Assembly (NCBI GenBank): GCA_002633005.1
Contig: NMRA01000774.1
Coordinates: 45,501-109,500, forward strand
Length of the DNA: 64,000 nt
Source of the DNA: Phoronis australis
Taxonomy: Eukaryota > Phoronida > Phoronidae
Reading direction: 5' to 3'
Positions 35,901 to 47,900 of this stretch are shown here, in pieces. Position 1 is the stretch's first letter; each line of letters opens with the position of its first letter. The position numbers were made by a program, and so were the translations under genes. Under the pieces are notes generated by a model. The model searched no databases, was not told the DNA's origin, and saw nothing but the letters and a program-made list of their open reading frames with translations.

Positions 35901-38900
35901 CCATCGAGTTTGCCCATAAGCTAGATGACAACCAGGGGTATACTGAGGTTGATGATCCAAATTTCAAACAATTTTTCCGCAACATTTTCCACGTCTCTTG
36001 TGCTAGGAAAACGGATTCACGTGCTGTACAATGATGCGAGAAGTGTTACCGACCGCCTGGTTGTCTTGCGAGCAAGTTGGCACTCTGTTGAGTAGAGATT
36101 AGCTCGCAGTCTGTATGAGCTGTTGTATCCATTTTCTAATACGGGATGATCTCATGAATACTTTGGAAGTAGGAAAAAGTTAAAATGCATGCATAATTTT
36201 ACATTTATCGGCTGTAAGTGGATAAGTTTAAGGTATCTCCAAAAATTGACTTCGTTTTTGTGATCCACAATTTGTACCCCTGTAAACAACAGTGATTTTT
36301 TCACGATTAAATGTTTTACACTTGTTATTATAGCTAGTGTATCAGAAAAAGGTGAACATAACTACTACCGTGTCACAGTTGGTGGCTTGATCAGACAACA
36401 ATTAAGGAACAGTAATGCGTTAGCTACCTTATCGTAGCAGGTTTTAATATCTGCGTTGTCCTTCGTCTTATTTTTACTATCAATGACATAGGAATGGATT
36501 CCGCGCAGAAATAGGTATTGGCAAAAATCTGAAGATTAATAATGAAAGCGTTCGGAGGAGCGACCCGTGGAAAAATTGACTGAAAAGACGACAATGGTGA
36601 TAATAAGAATGATGATGATGATTATTATTATTATTATTATGATGATGAGGACCTAATGACGACTGAAGATGTACCAAAATGAGTAGGAAACATAGCTTTA
36701 ATCATTGGAGGGAAAACCAACAAATGTGGAGCAAAATGAGTCAACAATGGAGGAGCGTCCTCAAANCTGTAAACAACAGTGATTTTTTCACGATTAAATG
36801 TTTTACACTTGTTATTATAGCTAGTGTATCAGAAAAAGGTGAACATAACTACTACCGTGTCACAGTTGGTGGCTTGATCAGACAACAATTAAGGAACAGT
36901 AATGCGTTAGCTACCTTATCGTAGCAGGTTTTAATATCTGCGTTGTCCTTCGTCTTATTTTTACTATCAATGACATAGGTATTGGCAAACATCTGAAGAT
37001 TAATAATGAAAGCGTTCGGAGGAGCGACCTGTGGAAAAAATTGACTGAAAAGACGACAATGGTGATAATAAGAATGATGATGATGATGATGATTATTATG
37101 ATGATGATGAGGACCTAATGACGACTGAAGATGTACCAAAATGAGTAGGAAACATAGCTTTAATCATTGGAGGGAAAACCAACAAATGTGGAGCAAAATG
37201 AGTCAACAATGGAGGAGCGTCCTCAAACAAAATTTTGTAAATTCAAAAAACGAGACGACCCTGAGAAAAATGGAAAATATCTTCTGAAAGCCCTGATCAG
37301 GCTCCGAGCCACTGGCCAGGATAACAAGCGTTTTGTGTTTAGAACTCAGAAAATCACAAGTCTAAACAAAATAGATCTAGGTTCTCCTGTCTGTATCTCG
37401 CCGATAATACTTCGAAATTATCTCCGAACACACCCCAAACTCGTGCTACGGACCTTATTGGCCTGCCGAACTTTGTAGGCTACGGTGTGTCCAAATACCA
37501 ATAAATCCGTAAGAGCGAAATAAAACAACACGTTTTTGTAAGAACTCGGTTTAATTTTTAAGGGTTTTACATAGAAGGTTGATGATTTATTGGTGCTAAA
37601 CGATGACTCCAAGCGATAAGCTGACACCAGTAACCCGTGTTGTGAACTGCTGAACAGAACGCGTGTGAAACCGATGACGTAATTGAATAATTTCAACACC
37701 TCCGTCTGCCGTCAGGTGTCAGGTAACGCAACCGCCGCACATGTCGTTATGGAGTAGAACTACTCGGTCTAAATTGGTACAAATTAGGTTGTTTTGTAGG
37801 TGGCATGCTCCTTTAAGTTCAATGGTGTACAGAAGTGATTAATTTCGCCAGGTTAGTGCAATAAATATTCTTGTAGGACACTGCTGTTATGAAATGGAAA
37901 GGTGCGCCCGGAGTCAGATACTGTACATAGACATTGGATATGTTAGATAAGACAACGAGCTCATTGTTTAAATAACTATACAGTGGCCTTGTTTTTCTTG
38001 CAGTTCACTTTAATAATTATTTTGTAAAAAATTCTCTAAAATAATTCTTACAAACGCAAGTCCTGAAGGCGTCTAGAAAACTCCAACTGACATAGTATAC
38101 GCGAGATGTTTTTCGCATTTTCATTGGAAACATGATAACTTTCAAGCGAATACAGTTTTGCAAAACACTTTACTTAAAAAAGATAGAATAGATAAGCGCG
38201 GTGGAATCAATAGAAATTTTTCTCGCATAGTAGAGAGCACACGATTTGTCAGTGCGCTGATTGGTCAACACTGGAAGATGACGTAGTGCATCATATACTG
38301 TAGCGGCATCACACGGAAGGTCTAGTTCATGAATTGCTGGTAATGAGCCGTGTATGTCAAAAATTGCGGCCTCTTTGAGCATTTAAATCTGAATTCGAAA
38401 ACAAAATTCAGTCACGCCCGCCATCTTGAATCTGATTATGACAAAGAACCATTGACTTCGAGCGCTTCCGGAGCTGAAGGTCGTGTATGAATTTCATTTG
38501 AATCAGACAAAAAATTTGACCTTTAAAGTGCGAACAAACAAATGAAAGATCTTGGATAAGCGTCACTTGGTGAAATTGACGGATAAGAAAATGGATATGA
38601 AAATACTAATGACGATTATGGAGACGGTGTCGATGATGAACATGATGATATCAATCAAATGACGAATGAATATGTCAGAAATGAGTAAGGAATATATGTT
38701 TGTTCATTAGAAGATACTGAACATGTAAACCAACAAAAGTGCAGCAAAATCAGTAAACAAAGGAACAGCGTCATCAGATAATCTCGAATAATTCAAAACT
38801 GAGATGTTTAAGGAAAAACGGAAAAGATCTTCAGAAAGCTCTTCCCCACGTCTATCCAACAAATTAGTTTCAAAAAATGCCACAAAATTTTGCATTGTTT

Positions 38901-41900
38901 TGGAAATTGAAAGTCCAATAATTCAAAAACGGTAACTCTGAGAAGAAATGGTTATGGTTCATTTGAAAGAGTATACCTTAAACATACACATGCAAAAATT
39001 CACGTCAATTCCTCTTCCTGTTCAAAATGGCACCCCAGCACGATTGAAAATGGGTGAAAATGCGTCATAACCGCCATTTTGAAAACAACTTCCCGTTAAC
39101 CAGTACTCGACAAGCAATTACACAAAACACATTGGGCCAAAATTGCCACCTCTACAGGACAACACGTTTTAGTCCCGAAATCGAAGTGCCTATACTCAAT
39201 GGCCGTTATTTCCGTTATCGGTGACCGAAAGTAAATCAAATACGAACATCTGTAGATCATTTCTGTTACAGTAATTTTGCCGAATTTCAGCCGCGTACGA
39301 CAAAAATTGCGGCCTCTAGTTGTGTTTGAATTTGAATTCGAAAACACAATGGCCGCCACGACCGCCATCTTAAATTGATCATGACGTGAAACTAAAGATA
39401 TCCAACTCTTCCGGAACTAGAAGATACCTGTGAATTTCGTGGAAATCGCACAAAAAATGAGACCAGAAAAATGCGAACAATCAAAAATAAAAACAAGATG
39501 CCTTACCGAAAATTGGAAAACATCATCTGAAAGCCCGTTCAAAAAACTATCTAACAAAGTAGTCTCACAAAATTCTACATTTTTTCGAAAAGTTCTGTTT
39601 TTTCATTTTTTGAAATTGAGACTCAAATAACTCAAAAATGACCAGTCTGAAAAATTCAATGTTATAGTTCATTTGAAAGAGTATACCTTAAAGAATCCCT
39701 CCTCCTGCGTTAGATTTTTTGTTGTTTTTAGTAACTGATTTCGTTTTTCTGGAGACATTTTTTTCCTTTTTTATTTTTGATCCCGTCCCCCTGAAACCTT
39801 CTGTAAATCCGCCTCTGAGTTTGTGTGTAAATTTCGTGACAATCGGAGGAAAATTGCGACCTGTAGAGTGCAAACAGCAAAAAAAAGAACTTAGTGTCAG
39901 AGCAACATACACGGAGAAAGAATTTCGCCAACATATGGAAGCGCTCGGAGGAGCGACACTCTCATTTACATGTACTACGTATGCCAACACTGTGTGTATT
40001 ATTTTACTCATATGGAGTACATTTGCCTGCGCGAAAGTAGTTCACTTCTATCATTTTGGTGGCTCACGATTTCTGGTTTAGGCGGTAGCCCTATCGCGTT
40101 CTGGAATCAATGTAAATGTTACTGAACAACTCTTGTACATGTAAATGCCGACTCAGATAAATGTCCGAACCAGGAATCTTACCTGGACCAGCCATAGTGT
40201 ACGCCTGCACGGTGGTACGTGCTTAAAAAGTGAGTTAAACTGGGTCTGAATTGAAGATAAAGTGGTGATTTCCAGCACATCACTGTGACTGGCCGCTCGG
40301 ACGTCGACTTCAGAGTTCAATCTTATCACACCTTTCTACTTTGGAAACAAGTCGGATATAATGTTCCCTGGTTTTGAGAATGACGCTTTCAATGTGTTGT
40401 TATAACTTCAGTGCAGGTTCACTAGTTATACCTCACGGAATCAGGCTGTTAGTGTTAGCCAGATGGAACACGATCAGTGACAGCGAATTTCTAGACTTGA
40501 CCAGGCGAATACACGTGTTGTTGGTCACTTTATACTAGGGAAAAATGGGGAATGAACGACAGGACAAGGACATGGTTGAAAAAAGTTGAGGAATGAAACA
40601 ACTGAATAACATTCCTATTATTCAGTGGATTAGATAGTGAGTACCTTCTCTAGCTGGCCCCAGTAGAGACAGTGAAGCGCATCTGAGAGTTTCCTACATT
40701 GACAGAGTTTCGGTGACTTATGCCTCATATTGATTAAAACATTAAGTCATGTTGTTTAAGTACATCTTGCTCATAGAGGTGTCTCTAACTTCTTCCAACT
40801 CAAACAAATTCTCCTGTAATGTAACTTGTTCAGTTGCCGAAATCGTCAACTGGACAGTTTTACACTGCGCCCCCCCCATTTTTACCGCGCCCGCCAGTGC
40901 GAGGCATAATTCGGCTTAAATCTTCCGGCGTATGTTGTTATCAGTGGCTGAAACTTGTTGTCCATGTCAAGGACCATTATGTCCGAGCAGAGTCATATTT
41001 TGTAATTCTGTAACTATAGAATATCTGCAAAAGGTTAATCAAACATATTTCCCATCTGCTATAACAAAATTGATGAGCTTGATTAAATTTTTACAGCCGT
41101 AAGTCAACTCACTTGAATACAGATGATTCTAGGGGTCACATCAGTCATGCTAGTAAAAATTGAAAGTCTTTGCTGTTTATGTAAATTTAATTTTAGATGG
41201 TGAACTGTAATAATCCACTGAAAAAGGCAGTCAAGGACATGCATAATATGCGGCAAACTCTATACTCTGACTCCCGCGCACACAAAGTTAAAAACGCTGC
41301 ATTAAAGGAGCATGCCATCCAGAAAACAACCGAGTTTGTATCAATTTAGATCGAGTAGTTCTGCTCGATAACGGCATGTTCGGTTGCGTTACCTGACAGC
41401 TGACGGCAGACGGAGGTGTTGAAATTATCCAATTACGTCATTGGTTTCACACGCAGTCTGTTCAGCAGATCACGGGTTACTGATGTCAGCTTTCGCTTGA
41501 ATTCATCGTTTAATACCAATAAAACATCAAACTTCGATGTAACACCCTTAAAAACACACCGAGTTCTTATAAAAACGTGTTGGTTTATTTCGCTATTACG
41601 GATTTATTGGTATTTGGACACACCATAGCCTACAAAGTTCGGCAAGCCAATTTACCAAGGTCCGTAACAGGAGCTTGGTGTCTGTTCGGAGATAAATTAG
41701 AAGTATTCCTCCGTAAAATACAGACAGAAGAACCTAGATCGGTATTGTTTTGAGTTGTGATTTTTTGAGTTCTAAACACACAGAACTCTTATCCTGGCCA
41801 GTGGCTCGGAACCCGATCAGGCCTGTCGCGGCCGCCAGGACTGTCACGAATATAAACCAGCTTGATTTGGAAACTAAACCTCCAGTCACGAAAAGACTAT

Positions 41901-44900
41901 AATAGTGAGCCAAAGAAATAATGTGCATGTAATTATTGATGTGAACTAGCCACGAAACTGAAAATCTTACTTGTCGGTTGCCGCTAAGACGGGCTCCCCT
42001 TCCGCAGACCGTCAGGGCAAAGGTTGTACAGTATCAATGATTTGAATAATGTATTTGTATTTCTAAATAAAAATTCCTATTACATGCGACCATAGCTTTC
42101 TGTCAGCAAACACTGAATTAGTATGCGCTCACACGGCCTCGGTGCCCGGTCAATTACATTTATTGCCGGCATTAAAAGCCGGTAACGCAGTGGCCATTGA
42201 TGGCTTCTCAACATTTGCACTCACGAATACTGCAAAGGTATTGCAAATTGTATCTAATGAGACAGACTTTGTTTCAGTTTTATATAAGCATTGGTTAGGA
42301 TGAGAACAATTCATTTTGAAACAGAACGCAGAACAATAAACGTCTACATGGCAACCCGCCCGGCGCCAATCCCGACTTAGTCAACAGCTCATCCGTCGAA
42401 GACTTCACAAGTCGGATCGTTAGGTTTCACAGGCTATCAGTTCGAACCAGAATACACTGATCAAGAAATACTAGAGAGGCGCCGTGCACATGCACAGGCA
42501 GCGGGACGTATGGATAATTCTTTGGTAAGCCGGAATTGGTCTGAGATTTGTCGACGAAAAACCGGTCTTAGACACGATGTTTGACCACCTCATACTTACC
42601 GTAATTACTATTAACAGCGTACCTTTCATGCTTCACTACGGCGAGCCACTTCCTAAGCATTTCGGGCTATCGAGGAAGTCGAAAAAACGATATACCCGAT
42701 TTCTTCGCAGCTTCATACATTGTAGTTCGGGCAAGCGGGAACAATGCAACGCAACATACATGTAGCAGCATTCACTCTACAGACGAACTACTGGCTTCGC
42801 TGTGTCGTTTCTCACCTTCCTCACAGTTTAACGCGACACCTCTCGGCAAGATGAGGTCGACCGTATAAAAGGTGATGTAGATAATTACCGATTGAGACGG
42901 TAAAAAAGACTAATTAAAACGGGTGGCATTCTCCTTTAACGCAGAGGTACTTGGAGTTTTTTGACCTCGTTTATATTCAATTCAACTATGATTGGCTGGA
43001 CACTAGGCCTGCAGCTCATGCATTCCGTTTTGTTCAAAACTCACACAGCTGCAGTAATCCGCAAGAATGGATGCCAGTATTCTCATTGCTCAGGCTGAAG
43101 ATCGACATGAACATGTACTTATTGATTCACCCTCTGTTTCTAAGACGACAACAGGAGCAAAGAGATTGTTAAATTTTGAGTCCGAGTTAGTTGACGATGG
43201 GTATTCAGTATCTGAGAATTATCAACCGTCCAACCCTTTCCTGTCAAACGTGTCCAAAGACTCAACTGAGCAACTTGATCGGAAACTGTTTAAAATCAGT
43301 ACATCTTTGGATGATCTTTGCAAGAAAAATGTTTGCTTAGATTTCCCATGAGGGACCTGGATGACAAGCCGCTTCTTTGGAAAATTGTGAAAGAAGTGAA
43401 AAATCGTCCACATGGGCTACCACTTCTGTGTGTCATTCACTTCATATTGCTGTGACTAAGAATGACTTCTCTGTAGCCATAATGTATGGGATTCATGTAG
43501 ATGTTTGCCAAAACCCCTCAAATCTCTAATGTACAGAGGCAATTGTCTGCTGCGTGCATTCGTCATTATTTCTGGCAATGGTGTATGTTTGAACATTTTT
43601 CAGATGGCTCACAGTTATAGCTAATAATTGTTTATAACATTTAGTTTTATCAAAGGTATATAGTTGATGATAGCAATTAGATCGGTGATATAATAAGTTC
43701 ATAAAAAGTCACTCTCATGACACACATTTAATAAATTGTTACCATTCCCCTTGAATTTCTGACAGACAATTGTGCGAATTTATACATTTGGGAGAAGCTC
43801 CGACTTTGATCAAAATAATTATTCACTGTCCCAATCTAGAGAATTTTTGCGTAATCAATTTTTGAAATTCAGTGTGTAGTTAAATGTAAAACTATGGATG
43901 ACTGTTCTTGTTTATAAGAGGATTCTGCTTTAACAAAAAAGGTTGTAAAAGTGATGACAATTTATTGTTTAGTTTTTGATATTTCGTGATGGTGTGGTAG
44001 TTTACACCAGCTATAAAAGTGTCAGTGACAAAAGGTAGAAATCATAAATGACAACAGATATCAATAGTCCATTTCAGTTAATGACTCCGAAGCAGATAAT
44101 AGTGGCAGTACCCGTGTGGTTAAAGAGTCATCTCATAATGCTTTTGATTTCAAAATCTTGAGCGACTTTCTGATTTGTTAGCTATGAGTGTTTTTTCACA
44201 AGAAATAATGTGTGCGTGTGTTGTTAAAATAAGTTGCTTAGTGAGTTAGCCACTGAATGATCTCAGTGCTTAATATGCTTAAAGGAGAATGCCACCCGAT
44301 TTAACTTAGTCTTTTTTGCCGTCTTAATCGGTCTATATCCACATCGCCTCGCATATGGTCGACTTTACCTTGCCAAGAGGTGTCGCGTTAACATGTGAGG
44401 AAGGTGAGAAACGACGCTAGCGACGTCAGTGGTTCATATGCAGAGTGAATGCCGCTATGTTGCGGTGCATCGCTCCCGCTTGTCCGAATTAAAGGCGAAG
44501 GCAACCTTTTTCCATGTCACTTTGGGCTAAAATAAGGTTGGTTGGTTATCCTAGACATATTTTCAATTAATTATAACTTTTCGTAATTTTATTAATTGCT
44601 CGTCCGCTATTCCGGAAGTGACGTTTTAGGAGGCAAGCATTTCGCGCCAATTTCTTTTCATATAGTCTGACTGTGAGAGCTGCCGAGTCAGTCATTGTTC
44701 TACCTCGGTTGTGTTAAGTTCCGTCGTCGTTTGCTTTCATTAACTAGTCAGTCAACATGCCACACCGTTGCTGCGTACCGGGATGTACTAATTATCGGCT
44801 CACGCGCGCTTTTGGAGTACCTTTGCATCGCTTTCTGATGGATGACACACTACGCCGTACTTGGCTCGTTCGTGTGAAGAACGGAGCGTTACCCGTCCAC

Positions 44901-47900
44901 GCAACGTACAAAGCAGTGGAGAATTACCGTGTGTGGCAAGCACTTTCTGCCGTCCGATTACGAAAGGGATTTGTACGCTGAACTGATGAAGGTCCCTGCG
45001 ACAACGCCTGAAGAAGGATGCCATTCCGTCTGTGTTGATTCCCGGCAGTGCCCCGTCGCCACCCCCGAGAAGTGCGTTTTTGAAGCGAGAAGCCTCGCGA
45101 GCTGTGGCCAGTACAGTGACTGGAGCCAGTGGAGGCACTTCATCTACTGTCACCCGTGCCTCCGAACGTACCCCAGAGCGTGCAATTCCTGGAACCAGTA
45201 GTGATTCGCCCTGTGCTGTTTTCTCCAGCCCAGAGCCTCGAAGCAGCCCTGCAGCGATATTGAGTAGTGGGAGTGATTACAGGCCCAGTTCGACACCCAG
45301 TGAAGAGGACAGTTCGTCGTCCAGTGAACAGATCGGTGAGCCAAACTTTGATAAGTTTATTGTGGACTTGTCTAAAGTGTTGGAGCTATTTAGAAGGTGC
45401 CAGGTGTGTGGCGAGGGAGTCACACGACACGATGTAAGCAGTTTGGGTGCTCAGGTCACCATCCAGTGGGAGTGTGTCGCGGGACACTCTGGCAAGTGGG
45501 ACAGTTGTTCCTCTGTCCGTGGTATGCCGGAGGTCCACTTAACCGTGTCCAGTAGTGGCTTGGCCTCATCGAACTCTGAACAGCACAAGCATTCCATTGA
45601 GGTAGGCATAACAACGCACACAGTGCATTTGCACCAAGATGTGTCACCACGTCTGTCCTCAGTAGCCGCCTCGTTTCTCTCAACAGCTGCCTATGCCTGT
45701 GCGTACTCTGCCTCGTTACACTCGGGCTCAAACATGTACCCACCCACTGAATGTCCGTGAAAAAATTCCTCGTCACCACTGCTGTGAACAAGGTCTCCAT
45801 CACTCACACTACTGTCACTGTGATACGGGTCACCGACTCCAGCCATTTTCAGCTTACAACACACTAAACAATCCCTAAATCCAACGTAGTTGAGTTCTCT
45901 ACTAACCTATCTTGCCGCAGAATACTCGCCGATGGAAAGTGGTGGCGACAATTGGTGAAAAATAGCACAAAACAGAAGTAGAATAGAACAGATTTGCACA
46001 GTAAACTCAATGCAAAACCAAGTGGCGGGAAACGCTTGCCTCCTAAAACGTCACTTCCGGAATAGCGGACGAGTAATTAATAAAATTACGAAAAGCTGTA
46101 ATTAAGTGAAAAATATGTCTAAGACAACCAATCAACCTTACTTTAGCTCAAAATGACATGGAAAAAGGTTGCCTTCGCCTTTAAGCAGCTGCGAGGAAAG
46201 CGGGTATATCGTTTTTTTTACTTCCTCGAGAGTCCGAAATGCTTAAGAAGTGGCTCATGGTAGTGAAGAATGAAATGTACGCTGTAAATAGCAAGTATGA
46301 GGCCGTGAAATGTATCCGTGTCTGTGGCATGCAGACGTCCACAGAGGCTCAGTGACGAATGCCGGCTTACAAAATAACTCTATGTTCCGTTGTCTGAGCT
46401 TGTTTACGGCGCCTCTCTAGTATTTGTTCATCACTGTATTCCTGTTCGAATTGATAGCCTTAAAAACTTAACGATCCACCTGCAATGTCGGGACTGATGA
46501 GCTCTAGCTCGTCCTAAGTCGGGATTGCGAGTTGCTATGATTGCAGAGTACTGAGCGTTCTGTTTCAAAATGCCTTCTCACCCGAACCAACTGAAACAAA
46601 GTCTGTCTCATTAGATGCAATTTGTAACGCCTTTGGAGTGTTTGTGAATGCAAATGATTTGAGAAGCCAGCAGTGAATCAATCACTGCTTTACCGGCTTT
46701 AGGTGCAATAAAACTAATTGACGGGACACCGAGGCCGTTTGAGCTCATGCTACTAAATGAATTTAGTGTTTGCTGGCAGAAACTGTTGAGAAACAACTCG
46801 ATTTCCATCCCACGGCTAGGTGTTAGGGGAATATTTATATACGTTTACGTTACTCAAAAAATGATTGTCAATGTAAAACTTCTGGCCTGACGGTGCTGTG
46901 CTGTGGCCAAAGCCGAACCCGTGTGAATTTGCGGCCCCGACGAGCAGTTTCGTGGCTAATTCCGACACCAACATAATCACGCGTGCACATTACTTTGGCT
47001 CACTAGTATAGTATTTTCTTGACTCGAAGTTTAGTTTCCACTGAACTTTGGCTGGTTTATGTTCGTAATGTCTGATCGGTTTCCGAGCCACTGGCCGGGA
47101 CTTGAAGTCAATCCGGCCGGCCGCGACGGGCTTCAGTGATCGGGCTCCGAGACACTAGCCAGTATAACAAGCGTTTTGTCTTTAGAACTCAAAAAGTCAT
47201 TGGTCTAAACAACACAGATCAAGGTTCTCCTGTCTGTATCTCACGAAAAATACTTCGAAATTATCTCCGAACAGACCCCAAACTCCTGCTACGGACTTCA
47301 TTGGCCTGCCGAACTTTGTAGGCTACGGTGTGTCCAAATACCAATAAATCCGAAAGAGCGAAATAAAACAACACGTTTTTATAAGAACTCGGTGTATTTT
47401 TAAGGGTTTTACATCGAAGTTTGATGTTTTATTGGTGTTAAACGATGACTTCAAGCGATAAGCTGACACCAGTAACCCGAGTTGTGAACTGCGGAACGGA
47501 CTGCGTGTGAAACCGATGATGTCATTGGATAACTTCAACACCTCCGTCTGCCGTCAGGTGTCAGGTAACGCAACGGTACGTGTCGTTATGGGGTAGAACT
47601 ACTCGATCTAAATTGATACAAATTAGGTTGTTTTTGGGTGGCATGCTCCTTTAAGGGTTTTGATCAAAGAATAATATTTTTTATTGGTTAGACTGATACT
47701 TACCAAGGGAACTTGTACCATGTGATAAAACGTAATTGTTTGCATATATTTTTGAAAAAATCAACGGTTTAACGAGATGACGTTACAATCGTGTCTTCAG
47801 CATCTAACGTCAATGTATAATACAGGATTAATTTTACATAAACATTTAAAATGTTATAGATTTTGGATTTCCTATACATAGTTAAGGTTAAGAATCGGTG

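Larger units (their letters stand above)
41306..42935. mobile_element. TTAA-flanked DNA transposon with THAP and P2X7-like coding, left copy
   Basis: Begins AGGAGCATGCCATCC after TTAA (41302-41305) and ends GGGTGGCATTCTCCT before TTAA (42936-42939). The ends are short imperfect inverted repeats. The element carries a minus-strand THAP segment (42585-42757) and a plus-strand P2X7-C-terminal-like segment (42348-42524), arranged tail to tail. TTAA sites plus a THAP domain suggest a relative of Kolobok. The size (1.63 kb) and stops imply a non-autonomous, internally deleted copy. It is repeated in opposite orientation at 44283-47650. Confidence 0.75.
44283..47650. mobile_element. TTAA-flanked THAP/P2X7-like transposon, right copy, interrupted by a Kolobok-like insertion
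   Basis: Starts AGGAGAATGCCACCC after TTAA (44279-44282) and ends GGTGGCATGCTCCT at 47650 before TTAA (47651-47654). Without the inner Kolobok-like element it measures about 1.68 kb and is the inverted, diverged equivalent of 41306-42935. Its own THAP start is at 44457 (plus) and its P2X7-like segment is on the minus strand near 46.4-46.58 kb. Confidence 0.78.

Noticed and set aside
36480-37139. Histidine/asparagine-rich minus-strand proteins
   Set aside because: Direct product of ATG/ATT trinucleotide microsatellites, and duplicated by the N junction at 36766.
37167-37699. Open frames on both strands (103 and 93 codons), partly repeated at 47.1-47.5 kb and 41.4-41.6 kb
   Set aside because: They lie in the end region of the TTAA element; the third copy (41.6-41.9 kb) does not keep the frame, so no coding constraint is shown.
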